NCBI GenBank assembly: GCA_023391335.1
Contig: JAEWBG010000004.1
Coordinates: forward strand, 1 to 64,000
Reading direction: 5' to 3'
From: Pseudomonadota bacterium
GTDB lineage: Bacteria > Pseudomonadota > Gammaproteobacteria > Steroidobacterales > Steroidobacteraceae
DNA length: 64,000 nt
Shown: positions 1 through 6,397 of the stretch, piece after piece
How the letters are laid out: each line of letters opens with the position of its first letter
Numbering within the stretch: position 1 is the stretch's first letter
Position numbers and translations under genes: made by a program
Notes under the pieces: model-generated
What the model saw: the letters and a program-made list of their open reading frames with translations, nothing else
Database searches by the model: none
What the model was told of the DNA's origin: nothing

Positions 1-510
1 GGGTTCGGGGTCCGACACTTCCGGATCCGCAATCCTCGGTTCACGAGCAGCGCGCGATAGCTTTGCCCCGGTCGGAAAGGCAGCGCCACCCAGCCCAACG
101 ATACCGCCTTGTGCGATGTGATCGCGAATTGATGCTGGGGAAGCGCTCGGCCAATTGTTCAGCGGAGTTGCGCTCGGATGCCGCACGTCGGCAAAGTCGT
201 TGGCGATCACGATGCTGAGCGTGGGCGCGCCACCCTTGTGAGGCGCAGGACAATCTTGAATTGCTTCGACGAGGCCCGAAACCGGAGAGTGGAGCCAAGC
301 ACTCACTTCATCGGTGGCTTTTGCAATCGGCTGTCCCCATTGCACGTATTCGCCCACTGCTACGAGAGGTTCCGCGGGACGTCCGACGTGCTGATCCAGC
401 GGGATCACTAGGCGATTGGGCGCGGCAAGAGTTTGCAGTGAGTGGCGAGTAGATCGATCTTTGTGTGCGTCGAGTCGCAAGCCGCCGCGAGGTGTGGTCT
501 TCGCCAACAT
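1..510 (-). CDS. rsxC: Electron transport complex subunit RsxC/RnfC, N-terminal part
   Basis: The first 170 residues are visible and the gene runs off the left edge. RsxC/RnfC is the peripheral NADH-binding, flavin and iron-sulfur subunit of the Rnf/Rsx complex. I translated the minus strand from the ATG at 510. Residues 9-15 (GGLRLDA) correspond to the family GGIHPPE-like start, LVIPLDQHVG opens the lipoyl/barrel-sandwich-like N-terminal domain, and GLGGAAFPTGAKL (about residues 143-155) is the conserved glycine-rich NADH/FMN-domain motif. The start codon lies one base past the rsxB stop, so translation is probably coupled. The C-terminal ferredoxin domain cannot be seen. Confidence 0.9.
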   Translation of the reverse strand, partial: MLAKTTPRGGLRLDAHKDRSTRHSLQTLAAPNRLVIPLDQHVGRPAEPLVAVGEYVQWGQPIAKATDEVSAWLHSPVSGLVEAIQDCPAPHKGGAPTLSIVIANDFADVRHPSATPLNNWPSASPASIRDHIAQGGIVGLGGAAFPTGAKLSRAAREPRIADPEVSDPEP

Positions 511-511
511 G

Positions 512-1036
512 TCAGCTGTGCAGGGCGCGTGCGCTGGCTGCTTGTGGGGCGGGTCGCAACACGATGCAGTCGACGGGGCAGGGCGGGATGCACAATTCGC
601 AGCCGGTGCAATCCGCCGCAATGACCGTGTGCATGTATCGCGAGGCGCCCACGATCGCATCGACTGGGCAAGCTTGGATGCACTTGGTACAGCCGATGCA
701 CTTGGACTCTTCGATCCACGCGACCACCGGCGGATCTCGGTGCACTCCGAATTGAGGATCGACTGGCTTCGCAGGCTGATTGAGCAGCGTCGCGAGTTTG
801 GCCGCAGTTGAATCGCCCCCGGGCGGGCATTGATTGGGCGCTGCTTCACCGCGTGCGAGCGCTTCGGCGTAAGGACGGCACCCTGCGAAGGTGCAGCGCC
901 CGCACTGCGTTTGCGGCAGCAGCAAATTGATTTGCTCTGCCAGGCGTTCGCAGCTGGAACGGTCGCCTTCGGGCGTAAGCCACGTCACGGCCATAGCGCA
1001 CACGATCATCAGCATGATGGCGATGGCGAGGGTCAT
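512..1036 (-). CDS. rsxB: Electron transport complex subunit RsxB/RnfB
   Basis: 174 residues. This is the membrane-anchored ferredoxin-like subunit of the Rsx/Rnf complex. A hydrophobic anchor covers about residues 1-20. The N-terminal Fe-S motif QCGRCTFAGCRPYA (about 44-57) is followed by a fourth cysteine in NQCPPGG. Two [4Fe-4S] motifs follow, KCIGCTKCIQACPVD (about 112-126) and DCTGCELCIPPCPVD (about 142-156). All cluster cysteines are present. I chose the ATG at 1036 because it overlaps the rsxA stop by four bases; the longer open frame upstream only reads rsxA out of frame. Order is rsxA-rsxB-rsxC. Confidence 0.94.
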   Translation of the reverse strand: MTLAIAIMLMIVCAMAVTWLTPEGDRSSCERLAEQINLLLPQTQCGRCTFAGCRPYAEALARGEAAPNQCPPGGDSTAAKLATLLNQPAKPVDPQFGVHRDPPVVAWIEESKCIGCTKCIQACPVDAIVGASRYMHTVIAADCTGCELCIPPCPVDCIVLRPAPQAASARALHS

Positions 1037-1614
1037 TCGCGCACCAGGCCGACCAAGCCCATCAGTGCGAGCGCGGCGATGCCGATGCTGACGAGTGTCA
1101 GCGGCGTGCCGCGAAATGAATGAGGTACATCCGCGAGCCGTAAGCGCTGCTGCATCAAGGCCATGGCAATCGAGGCCATGCAAAACACACCCGCGGCGCT
1201 CAATGCCAATGCGAAGTACTCCAGGATGGTGCGCGCCCGTACCAAGTCGATGAGCACCAGCCCTGCAGCCGCACCGTTTGCAATCATCAACAACCGGAAT
1301 GCATTCGGTGCGGGAATCAGTCTCGTGCGCTTGCTTATGAAGGTCTCGACGAGAACTGCAGCGATAGCGATCACGATCATGACCAACGGTAGTTGCAGAT
1401 AGCTCAACTGCAACGGATTCAAGACGAACCGTTGCAACGGCCACATGACGAGCGCAGCAGCGATGAGCACCCAGGCATTCGCTGCAGCAAGTGCAACGGC
1501 GGTTTCGAACGTGTTGTCAGCGTGACGAAACGGCCGCCATGCTGGAATGCTGAACAGCGCGGCGAGATTGATCACCACGGCGCCCAGCAAAATCAACAGC
1601 AAGAACGAGATCAT
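1033..1614 (-). CDS. rsxA: Electron transport complex subunit RsxA/RnfA, cysteine-poor variant
   Basis: 193 residues, the usual RsxA length, with about six hydrophobic segments. The C-terminal signature DVPHSFRG followed by GIAALALMGLVGLV matches the family end. RsxA/RnfE pairs normally hold a membrane [2Fe-2S] cluster through cysteines in a GLCPF-like and an NCAVLG-like motif. Here the equivalent stretches read AWRPF and NGAAAG, and the only cysteine (in GVFCMAS) is elsewhere. The protein is probably RsxA by order and length but may be altered in electron transfer. It starts 15 bases after the metG stop, so it is likely co-transcribed with metG. Confidence 0.88.
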   Translation of the reverse strand: MISFLLLILLGAVVINLAALFSIPAWRPFRHADNTFETAVALAAANAWVLIAAALVMWPLQRFVLNPLQLSYLQLPLVMIVIAIAAVLVETFISKRTRLIPAPNAFRLLMIANGAAAGLVLIDLVRARTILEYFALALSAAGVFCMASIAMALMQQRLRLADVPHSFRGTPLTLVSIGIAALALMGLVGLVRE

Positions 1615-1629
1615 GGCGGTGCACGTGTG

Positions 1630-3693
1630 CTACTTCACTTTCATTCCCGGTTGCGCGCCGCTGTCCGGCGACAGCAAGAAGATTTCTTTGCCGCCCGGTC
1701 CAGCTGCGAGGACCATGCCTTCAGATGTGCCGAATTTCATCTTTCTGGCCTTCAGATTGGCTAGCACGATCGTCAAACGTCCGACGAGTTTGTCGGGTTC
1801 GTACGCGGAACGAATTCCCGCGAAGATCGTGCGCTCTGCATCGCCGATATCGACCCGCAGCTTGAGGAGCTTGTCCGCGCCTTCGACGTATTCGGCGGCC
1901 AAGATTTTCGCGATACGAATATCGACCTTCGCGAAATCCTCGACGGTGATCTCGCTCGCGGTGGGGGCGGCGACGGCGGCCTCTGTTTTGGCTGCGGGAG
2001 CTTTCGGAGTCTCTTGAGGAGGTTCAAACAGCGCGTCCAATTGTTTCGCCTCCACGCGAGTCATGAGGTGTGAGTACGGAGCGATCTCGTGATCGAACAA
2101 CAAGCTCTGCGCGTCGCTCCATTGCAGTGGGGCGATCTGCAGGAACTTCTCGACTGCGGCTGCCAGTGCGGGGAGCACAGGCTTCAGATAGAGCGTGAGC
2201 AGACGGAAAACATTCAAGCTCACCGTGCAGACTTCATGAAGCCGCGCATCGTTCGCCGCGTCCTTCGCCAGCTCCCACGGTGCTTGCTGAGCGATATAGG
2301 CATTTGCTTTGTCGGCCCACTCCATGATCTCGCGCAAGGCTTTGCCAAACTCGCGTTGCTCGTAGTAGTCGGCAATCGTTGCCGCAGCTTGCGGCAGATC
2401 GCGCAGCAATTCGTGGTCGATCCGATCCGCAGACAGCTTGCCGTTGAATCGCTTCGCGATGAACCCAGCTGTGCGGCTCGCGATATTGATGTACTTGCCG
2501 ACGAGGTCGCTGTTCACGCGCGCGATGAAGTCTTCGGGATTGAAGTCGATGTCTTCGACGTTACCGTTCAACTTCGCGGCAATGTAGTAGCGCAGCCACT
2601 CGGGATTCATTCCCAAATCGAGATAGCGCAGCGGGCTGATACCTGTGCCGCGCGATTTGGACATCTTCGCGCCCGACACCGTGATGAACCCGTGAACATA
2701 AACGTGGTTCGGAACCTTGCGGCCGGCGAATTTGAGCATCGCGGGCCAGAACAGCGTGTGGAAGTAAATGATGTCCTTGCCGATGAAGTGGATTTGCTCC
2801 ACGTCATCCGCACTCAAGAACTGATCGAAGCTGCGCGCCTCGCCCTTGGCTTTGGCCTTGCCGCTGTCGAAATAACTCTTCAGCGAGGCCAGATAGCCGA
2901 TCGGCGCATCGAGCCACACATAGAAGAACTTGCCGGGCGCGTCAGGAATGGCGATGCCGAAATACGGCGCATCGCGCGAGATGTCCCAATCGCCCAACTG
3001 TTGATCGCCTGTGCCGCTCAACCATTCGCGAGCCTTATTCGCAACGGATGATTGCAAACGGCCCGGTGTATCGAGCCAGCTTTTCAAGAACTCGACGCAG
3101 CGCGGATCGGAGAGGCGAAAGAAGAAATGATCCGAGGTCTTGCGAATCGGTGCGGCACCGGAGAGCGTCGAATAAGGATCGATGAGATCGGTCGGCGAAT
3201 ACACCGAGCTGCAGACTTCGCACGAGTCGCCGTACTGATCCTTGGAGTGACAGTTGGGGCATTCGCCTTTGATGTAGCGATCCGCCAAGAACATCTGCTT
3301 CACCGGGTCGTAGAACTGCTCGACCGGCTTCACGTAGATCAGATCGGCGGCTTTCAGCTTGCGATACACATCTTGCGAAAGCTGGGTGTTCTCGGGCGAA
3401 TGCGTCGAGTGCCAGTGATCGAAGGAAATATGAAAACCTTCGAGATATTTCGGACGCCCCGCGGCAATGTTCGCAACGAGCTGTTCTGGAGAAATCCCTT
3501 CAGCCTCGGCCTTCAACATGATCGGCGCGCCGTGAGCGTCGTCCGCGCACACGAAATGCACTTGATTGTCCTGCATGCGCTGGAACCGCACCCAGATGTC
3601 CGCCTGGATGTATTCCATGATGTGCCCCACGTGGAACGGTCCATTCGCGTAAGGCAGAGCAGTCGTGATGAAAAGATGACGAGGTGAGGGCAT
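1630..3693 (-). CDS. metG: Methionyl-tRNA synthetase with C-terminal tRNA-binding domain
   Basis: 687 residues from the ATG at 3693; a TTG six bases further upstream is also in frame. It charges tRNA-Met and initiator tRNA. The class I signature HVGH is at about residues 21-24 and KMSKS at about 343. A CxxC pair and CEVC (about 145-162) form the zinc knuckle. The last ~110 residues, from VDIRIAKI, are the EMAP-II/Trbp111-like tRNA-binding and dimerisation domain, joined by an Ala/Pro-rich linker. It lies downstream of the pilus ATPase genes, separated by a GTGA-type inverted repeat, and is followed closely by rsxA. Confidence 0.97.
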   Translation of the reverse strand: MPSPRHLFITTALPYANGPFHVGHIMEYIQADIWVRFQRMQDNQVHFVCADDAHGAPIMLKAEAEGISPEQLVANIAAGRPKYLEGFHISFDHWHSTHSPENTQLSQDVYRKLKAADLIYVKPVEQFYDPVKQMFLADRYIKGECPNCHSKDQYGDSCEVCSSVYSPTDLIDPYSTLSGAAPIRKTSDHFFFRLSDPRCVEFLKSWLDTPGRLQSSVANKAREWLSGTGDQQLGDWDISRDAPYFGIAIPDAPGKFFYVWLDAPIGYLASLKSYFDSGKAKAKGEARSFDQFLSADDVEQIHFIGKDIIYFHTLFWPAMLKFAGRKVPNHVYVHGFITVSGAKMSKSRGTGISPLRYLDLGMNPEWLRYYIAAKLNGNVEDIDFNPEDFIARVNSDLVGKYINIASRTAGFIAKRFNGKLSADRIDHELLRDLPQAAATIADYYEQREFGKALREIMEWADKANAYIAQQAPWELAKDAANDARLHEVCTVSLNVFRLLTLYLKPVLPALAAAVEKFLQIAPLQWSDAQSLLFDHEIAPYSHLMTRVEAKQLDALFEPPQETPKAPAAKTEAAVAAPTASEITVEDFAKVDIRIAKILAAEYVEGADKLLKLRVDIGDAERTIFAGIRSAYEPDKLVGRLTIVLANLKARKMKFGTSEGMVLAAGPGGKEIFLLSPDSGAQPGMKVK

Positions 3694-3758
3694 CGGCAAG
3701 GATTCGGCCGGGAAAAGGGCCGGAATTATGCCACGTCATGCGGCCTAGAGCCGCTGAC

Positions 3759-3839
3759 GGTGAGGAAGTGAAGCGGTAAGGAGTGAGGATCGTCGCGGCG
3801 CAGCCGCCTTCACCCCCTTACTTTCTCACTTACTCACCC
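3759..3839. repeat. Inverted repeat of period-8 RGTGANNN arrays (copy 1)
   Basis: The left arm (3759-3790) reads as degenerate octamers GGTGAGGA, AGTGAAGC, GGTAAGGA. The right arm (3809-3839) gives GGTGAGTA, AGTGAGAA, AGTAAGGG, GGTGAAGG on the minus strand. The two arms can pair imperfectly. The TGA stop of the pilus ATPase gene ending at 3834 is itself part of the right arm. The element fills the gap between that gene and metG and may act as a 3'-end hairpin. Confidence 0.7.
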
Positions 3840-4961
3840 GATGTCTTTCACCGCCTCAAACTTCGACTTATTGATTGCCTTCTTGTACGCGTCCTTGCCG
3901 CTGATGATGGCCTTGTCCAGCAATTCCTGGATGGCGGAGTCCATGATGCGCATGCCGAACTGGGCACCGCTTTGCATCGTGTTTTCGAGCTGGTCGAGTT
4001 TGCCTTGGCGAATCAGGTTCGCGACGGCGGGGGTGTTCACCAGGATCTCATGGGCGGCGACGCGGCCGGGTTTGCCGGCCTTGGGAATGAGCTGCTGCGA
4101 GATCACGCCACGGAGGGAGGTCGAAAGCATCGCGCGGACGTGCGACTGCTTGTCTGCCGGAAACGCATTCACCATGCGATCCACGGTGGCCGCGGCGCCG
4201 TTCGTGTGCAGGGTGCCCATCACCAAGATGCCCATTTCAGCGGCGGTTACGGCGATCGACATGGTTTCGTAGTCGCGCAATTCGCCCACCAGGATGACGT
4301 CGGGATCTTCGCGCAAGGCCGAGTGCAAGGCCTCAGCGAACGAAGGACTGTGATTGCCGATCTCGCGCTGACTGATCAAGCAATTCTTGCGCTGGTGTAC
4401 GAATTCGATCGGATCTTCGATCGTCAGGATGTGACCTTTCATGCGCGAATTCATGTCGTCGATCATCGCTGCGAGCGTCGTCGACTTGCCCGAGCCGGTC
4501 TTGCCGGTCACGAGGATCAATCCATTGTTCACCTTACAAAGATTGCGCACCGCATCCGGCACGTTGAGCTGATCGAGCGTGAGTGCTTTGGAGGGGATCG
4601 CTCGGCAGACGCAGCCCAAGCCATAGAGGTGGCGCATCACGTTCACGCGGAAGCGCGAGACACCGGGAATGATGTAGGCGAAGTCTGCGCCGTGTTTCTC
4701 TTCCAAGCGCATCTGCGCGGCGCGCGGCATGATTTCGCGCAAAACTTCTTCGACGTAAGCAGGCGAGAGTACTTCAGGACGCAGGTTCTGTAGCTCGCCA
4801 TAGAGGCGAATGCGCGGCGGATCGCCTGCGATGAAGTGCAAGTCCGAGCCGTTCTTCGCGAGCACTTCCTTCAAGTACGCATCGATTTTTCGCGGAACGT
4901 ACTGGTTTCCCGTCGCGCTAGTCGCGGCGTTCGCCGCTGCGGAATTCGGTTCGATTGCCAT
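3834..4961 (-). CDS. PilT/PilU-family type IV pilus retraction ATPase
   Basis: 375 residues. A hexameric secretion-superfamily ATPase of the PilT/PilU type, which powers pilus retraction from the inner-membrane platform. Visible features are the N-terminal PAS-like domain (about 25-110), Walker A GKTGSGKS (153-160), the Asp box DPIEFVH, the Walker B region DPDVILVGELRD, and the His box TLHTNGAAATVDR. The C-terminal AHEILVNTPAVANLIRQGK resembles the PilT AIRNLIRE region. The start lies 2 nt after the stop of a second PilT-type gene. Which of the pair is functionally PilT or PilU cannot be settled by eye, so no symbol is given. Confidence 0.92.
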   Translation of the reverse strand: MAIEPNSAAANAATSATGNQYVPRKIDAYLKEVLAKNGSDLHFIAGDPPRIRLYGELQNLRPEVLSPAYVEEVLREIMPRAAQMRLEEKHGADFAYIIPGVSRFRVNVMRHLYGLGCVCRAIPSKALTLDQLNVPDAVRNLCKVNNGLILVTGKTGSGKSTTLAAMIDDMNSRMKGHILTIEDPIEFVHQRKNCLISQREIGNHSPSFAEALHSALREDPDVILVGELRDYETMSIAVTAAEMGILVMGTLHTNGAAATVDRMVNAFPADKQSHVRAMLSTSLRGVISQQLIPKAGKPGRVAAHEILVNTPAVANLIRQGKLDQLENTMQSGAQFGMRIMDSAIQELLDKAIISGKDAYKKAINKSKFEAVKDIG

Positions 4962-4963
4962 GA

Positions 4964-6058
4964 TCAGCCCGGTGCCAAGTCGAGTTTCGGCAGAACGCTG
5001 GTGTCGGTGACGAAGCGGGAGAAGAGTTTCTTATCCGTTGCGTAGACGTACGCGTCGTCCGGATCGATCTCTTTTGCTTGCACGAGTTGCAGCAGCGCCT
5101 GATCCATCATCTGCATGCCAAGTTCCTTGCCGGTCTGTAATTGCGAAGGAATTTGGTGAGTTTGATCGGTCATGATGAGCTTACCGATCGCGCGCGTGAG
5201 CACCATGATTTCGCAGACCGCTTTGCGTCCACGCTGATCCGCGGTTTTGACCAGCACCTGCGTGATCACCGCAATCAAACTTTGCGACAAGAAGCTCTTG
5301 GTTTGCTCGCGCTCATCGGCCGGCAATGCATCCACGACGCGGTCGATCGTCTTGACTGCCCCGGTGGTGTGCAGCGTACCGAGGACAAGGTGTCCGGTTT
5401 CTGCGGCCGTCATCGCCCATCGAATCGTTTCGGCATCGCGCAATTCGCCGACGAGAATCACGTCCGGGTCTTCACGCATCGCGGCACGCACGCCTTCTGC
5501 GAACGAAGGCAGATGCGTGTTGAGCTCGCGCTGGATGATCTGGCTGCCCTTGCTCTTGTGCACGAACTCGATCGGATCTTCCAGGCTGATGATGTTCAAC
5601 TTACGCGTGGCGTTGAGATAGTCGATCATCGCCGCGAGCGTGGTCGACTTACCTGTGCCCGTCGATCCTGTGACCAAGATCATCCCTTGATGGTAGTCGC
5701 AGAGCTTTCTAACGATCGGCGGCAGGTTGAGGGTTTCGAGCGTGGGCACTTGCGTGGGAATCGCTCGAAAGGTGGCTCCGACGCCAGTTTCCTTGCGGAA
5801 TACGTTCACGCGAAATCGACCGCCGTTTGCCGAGACGTAGGACATGTCCACATCGTGGCCCTTGCGCAGCATTTCTTGCTGCGGTTTGGCCATGATCTCG
5901 CTGATATAACTTTCCAGTTCGGACTGGCTGAGGTCGCGGAATTTGATCGGCAGAAGATCGCCGTGCATTCGCAGCATCGGCGGCAGCCCGACCGCAAAGT
6001 GGATGTCGGAGCATCCCTGGTCGGTGCCGAGTTTTAAGAAGGCATCAATTCGGGCCAT
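4964..6058 (-). CDS. PilT/PilU-family type IV pilus retraction ATPase (second paralogue)
   Basis: 364 residues. Same family as the next gene downstream but clearly diverged. Walker A GSTGTGKS is at 131-138, followed by ISLEDPIEFVH, DPDVILVGELRD, and TLHTTGAVKTIDR. The C-terminus (AIGKLIMTDQTHQI) keeps the family's conserved helix. I chose the ATG at 6058 (MARIDAFLKL); the 20 residues that could be added upstream come from a GGCTGTA heptamer array and resemble no PilT N-terminus. It is transcribed after the HEAT-kinase gene (338 nt apart) and directly before its paralogue. Confidence 0.92.
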   Translation of the reverse strand: MARIDAFLKLGTDQGCSDIHFAVGLPPMLRMHGDLLPIKFRDLSQSELESYISEIMAKPQQEMLRKGHDVDMSYVSANGGRFRVNVFRKETGVGATFRAIPTQVPTLETLNLPPIVRKLCDYHQGMILVTGSTGTGKSTTLAAMIDYLNATRKLNIISLEDPIEFVHKSKGSQIIQRELNTHLPSFAEGVRAAMREDPDVILVGELRDAETIRWAMTAAETGHLVLGTLHTTGAVKTIDRVVDALPADEREQTKSFLSQSLIAVITQVLVKTADQRGRKAVCEIMVLTRAIGKLIMTDQTHQIPSQLQTGKELGMQMMDQALLQLVQAKEIDPDDAYVYATDKKLFSRFVTDTSVLPKLDLAPG

Positions 6059-6396
6059 AGATAAAGAAGGCTGTAGGCTGTAGGCGCTAGGCTGCAGGTC
6101 GGAAGCGCGTACGCGCACGCAGGACGTTTCAAGTCTCGTGGCCGACCGCCGACCCTCGTCGACAGAGTCTACAACCTACCGTCCACTGCGCTGCTGATTA
6201 TGTTGAGCAGATTGTGGCGTACGTCACAGAGGAAGGGACTCGTGACTTGACTAGCGGATAGATCGGAGAAGAAAAACTGAATCTCTATGCGTTTTCAGCG
6301 GCGCTGCCTAACCGGCCGGATCCGACGAGATGCCGTCCCTAGTGGACGCAGCCCTCTGGAGTGACTAGTCACCAGTCACTAGTCAGCAGTCACTAG
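6059..6396. other. Intergenic region with paired short-period repeats
   Basis: 338 bases without a supported gene between the kinase gene and the first PilT-type gene. It holds the GGCTGTA heptamer array (6069-6096) and the AGTCACT heptamer array (6367-6397). A partly complementary GACTCGTGACTTGACTAG stretch sits at 6237-6254. No convincing promoter was identified. Confidence 0.6.
6069..6096. repeat. Heptamer tandem array GGCTGTA x4
   Basis: Four head-to-tail 7-bp units: GGCTGTA, GGCTGTA, GGCGCTA, GGCTGCA. The array sits just upstream of the chosen start of the PilT-type gene and is read through by its in-frame N-terminal extension. The same kind of unit (GGCTGGA x3) occurs inside valS at 29845-29865. 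Confidence 0.75.
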
Positions 6397-6397
6397 T
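6367..6397. repeat. Heptamer tandem array AGTCACT x4.5
   Basis: Degenerate 7-bp units AGTCACC, AGTCACT, AGTCAGC, AGTCACT and a partial fifth unit abut the stop codon of the kinase gene. On the kinase's strand the unit reads TGACTRG-like and carries TGA and TAG triplets. A related array (AGTCACA x4) lies at 32868-32895 between pepA and holC. Confidence 0.75.

Noticed and set aside
512..1444. 310-residue minus-strand frame covering rsxB with a long N-terminal extension
   Set aside because: The extension is rsxA read out of frame; the internal ATG at 1036 with a four-base overlap is the proper start.
6059..6118. N-terminal extension of the PilT-type protein (LQPS-repeat residues)
   Set aside because: Encoded by the GGCTGTA heptamer array; PilT proteins begin at the MARIDAFL-like helix.
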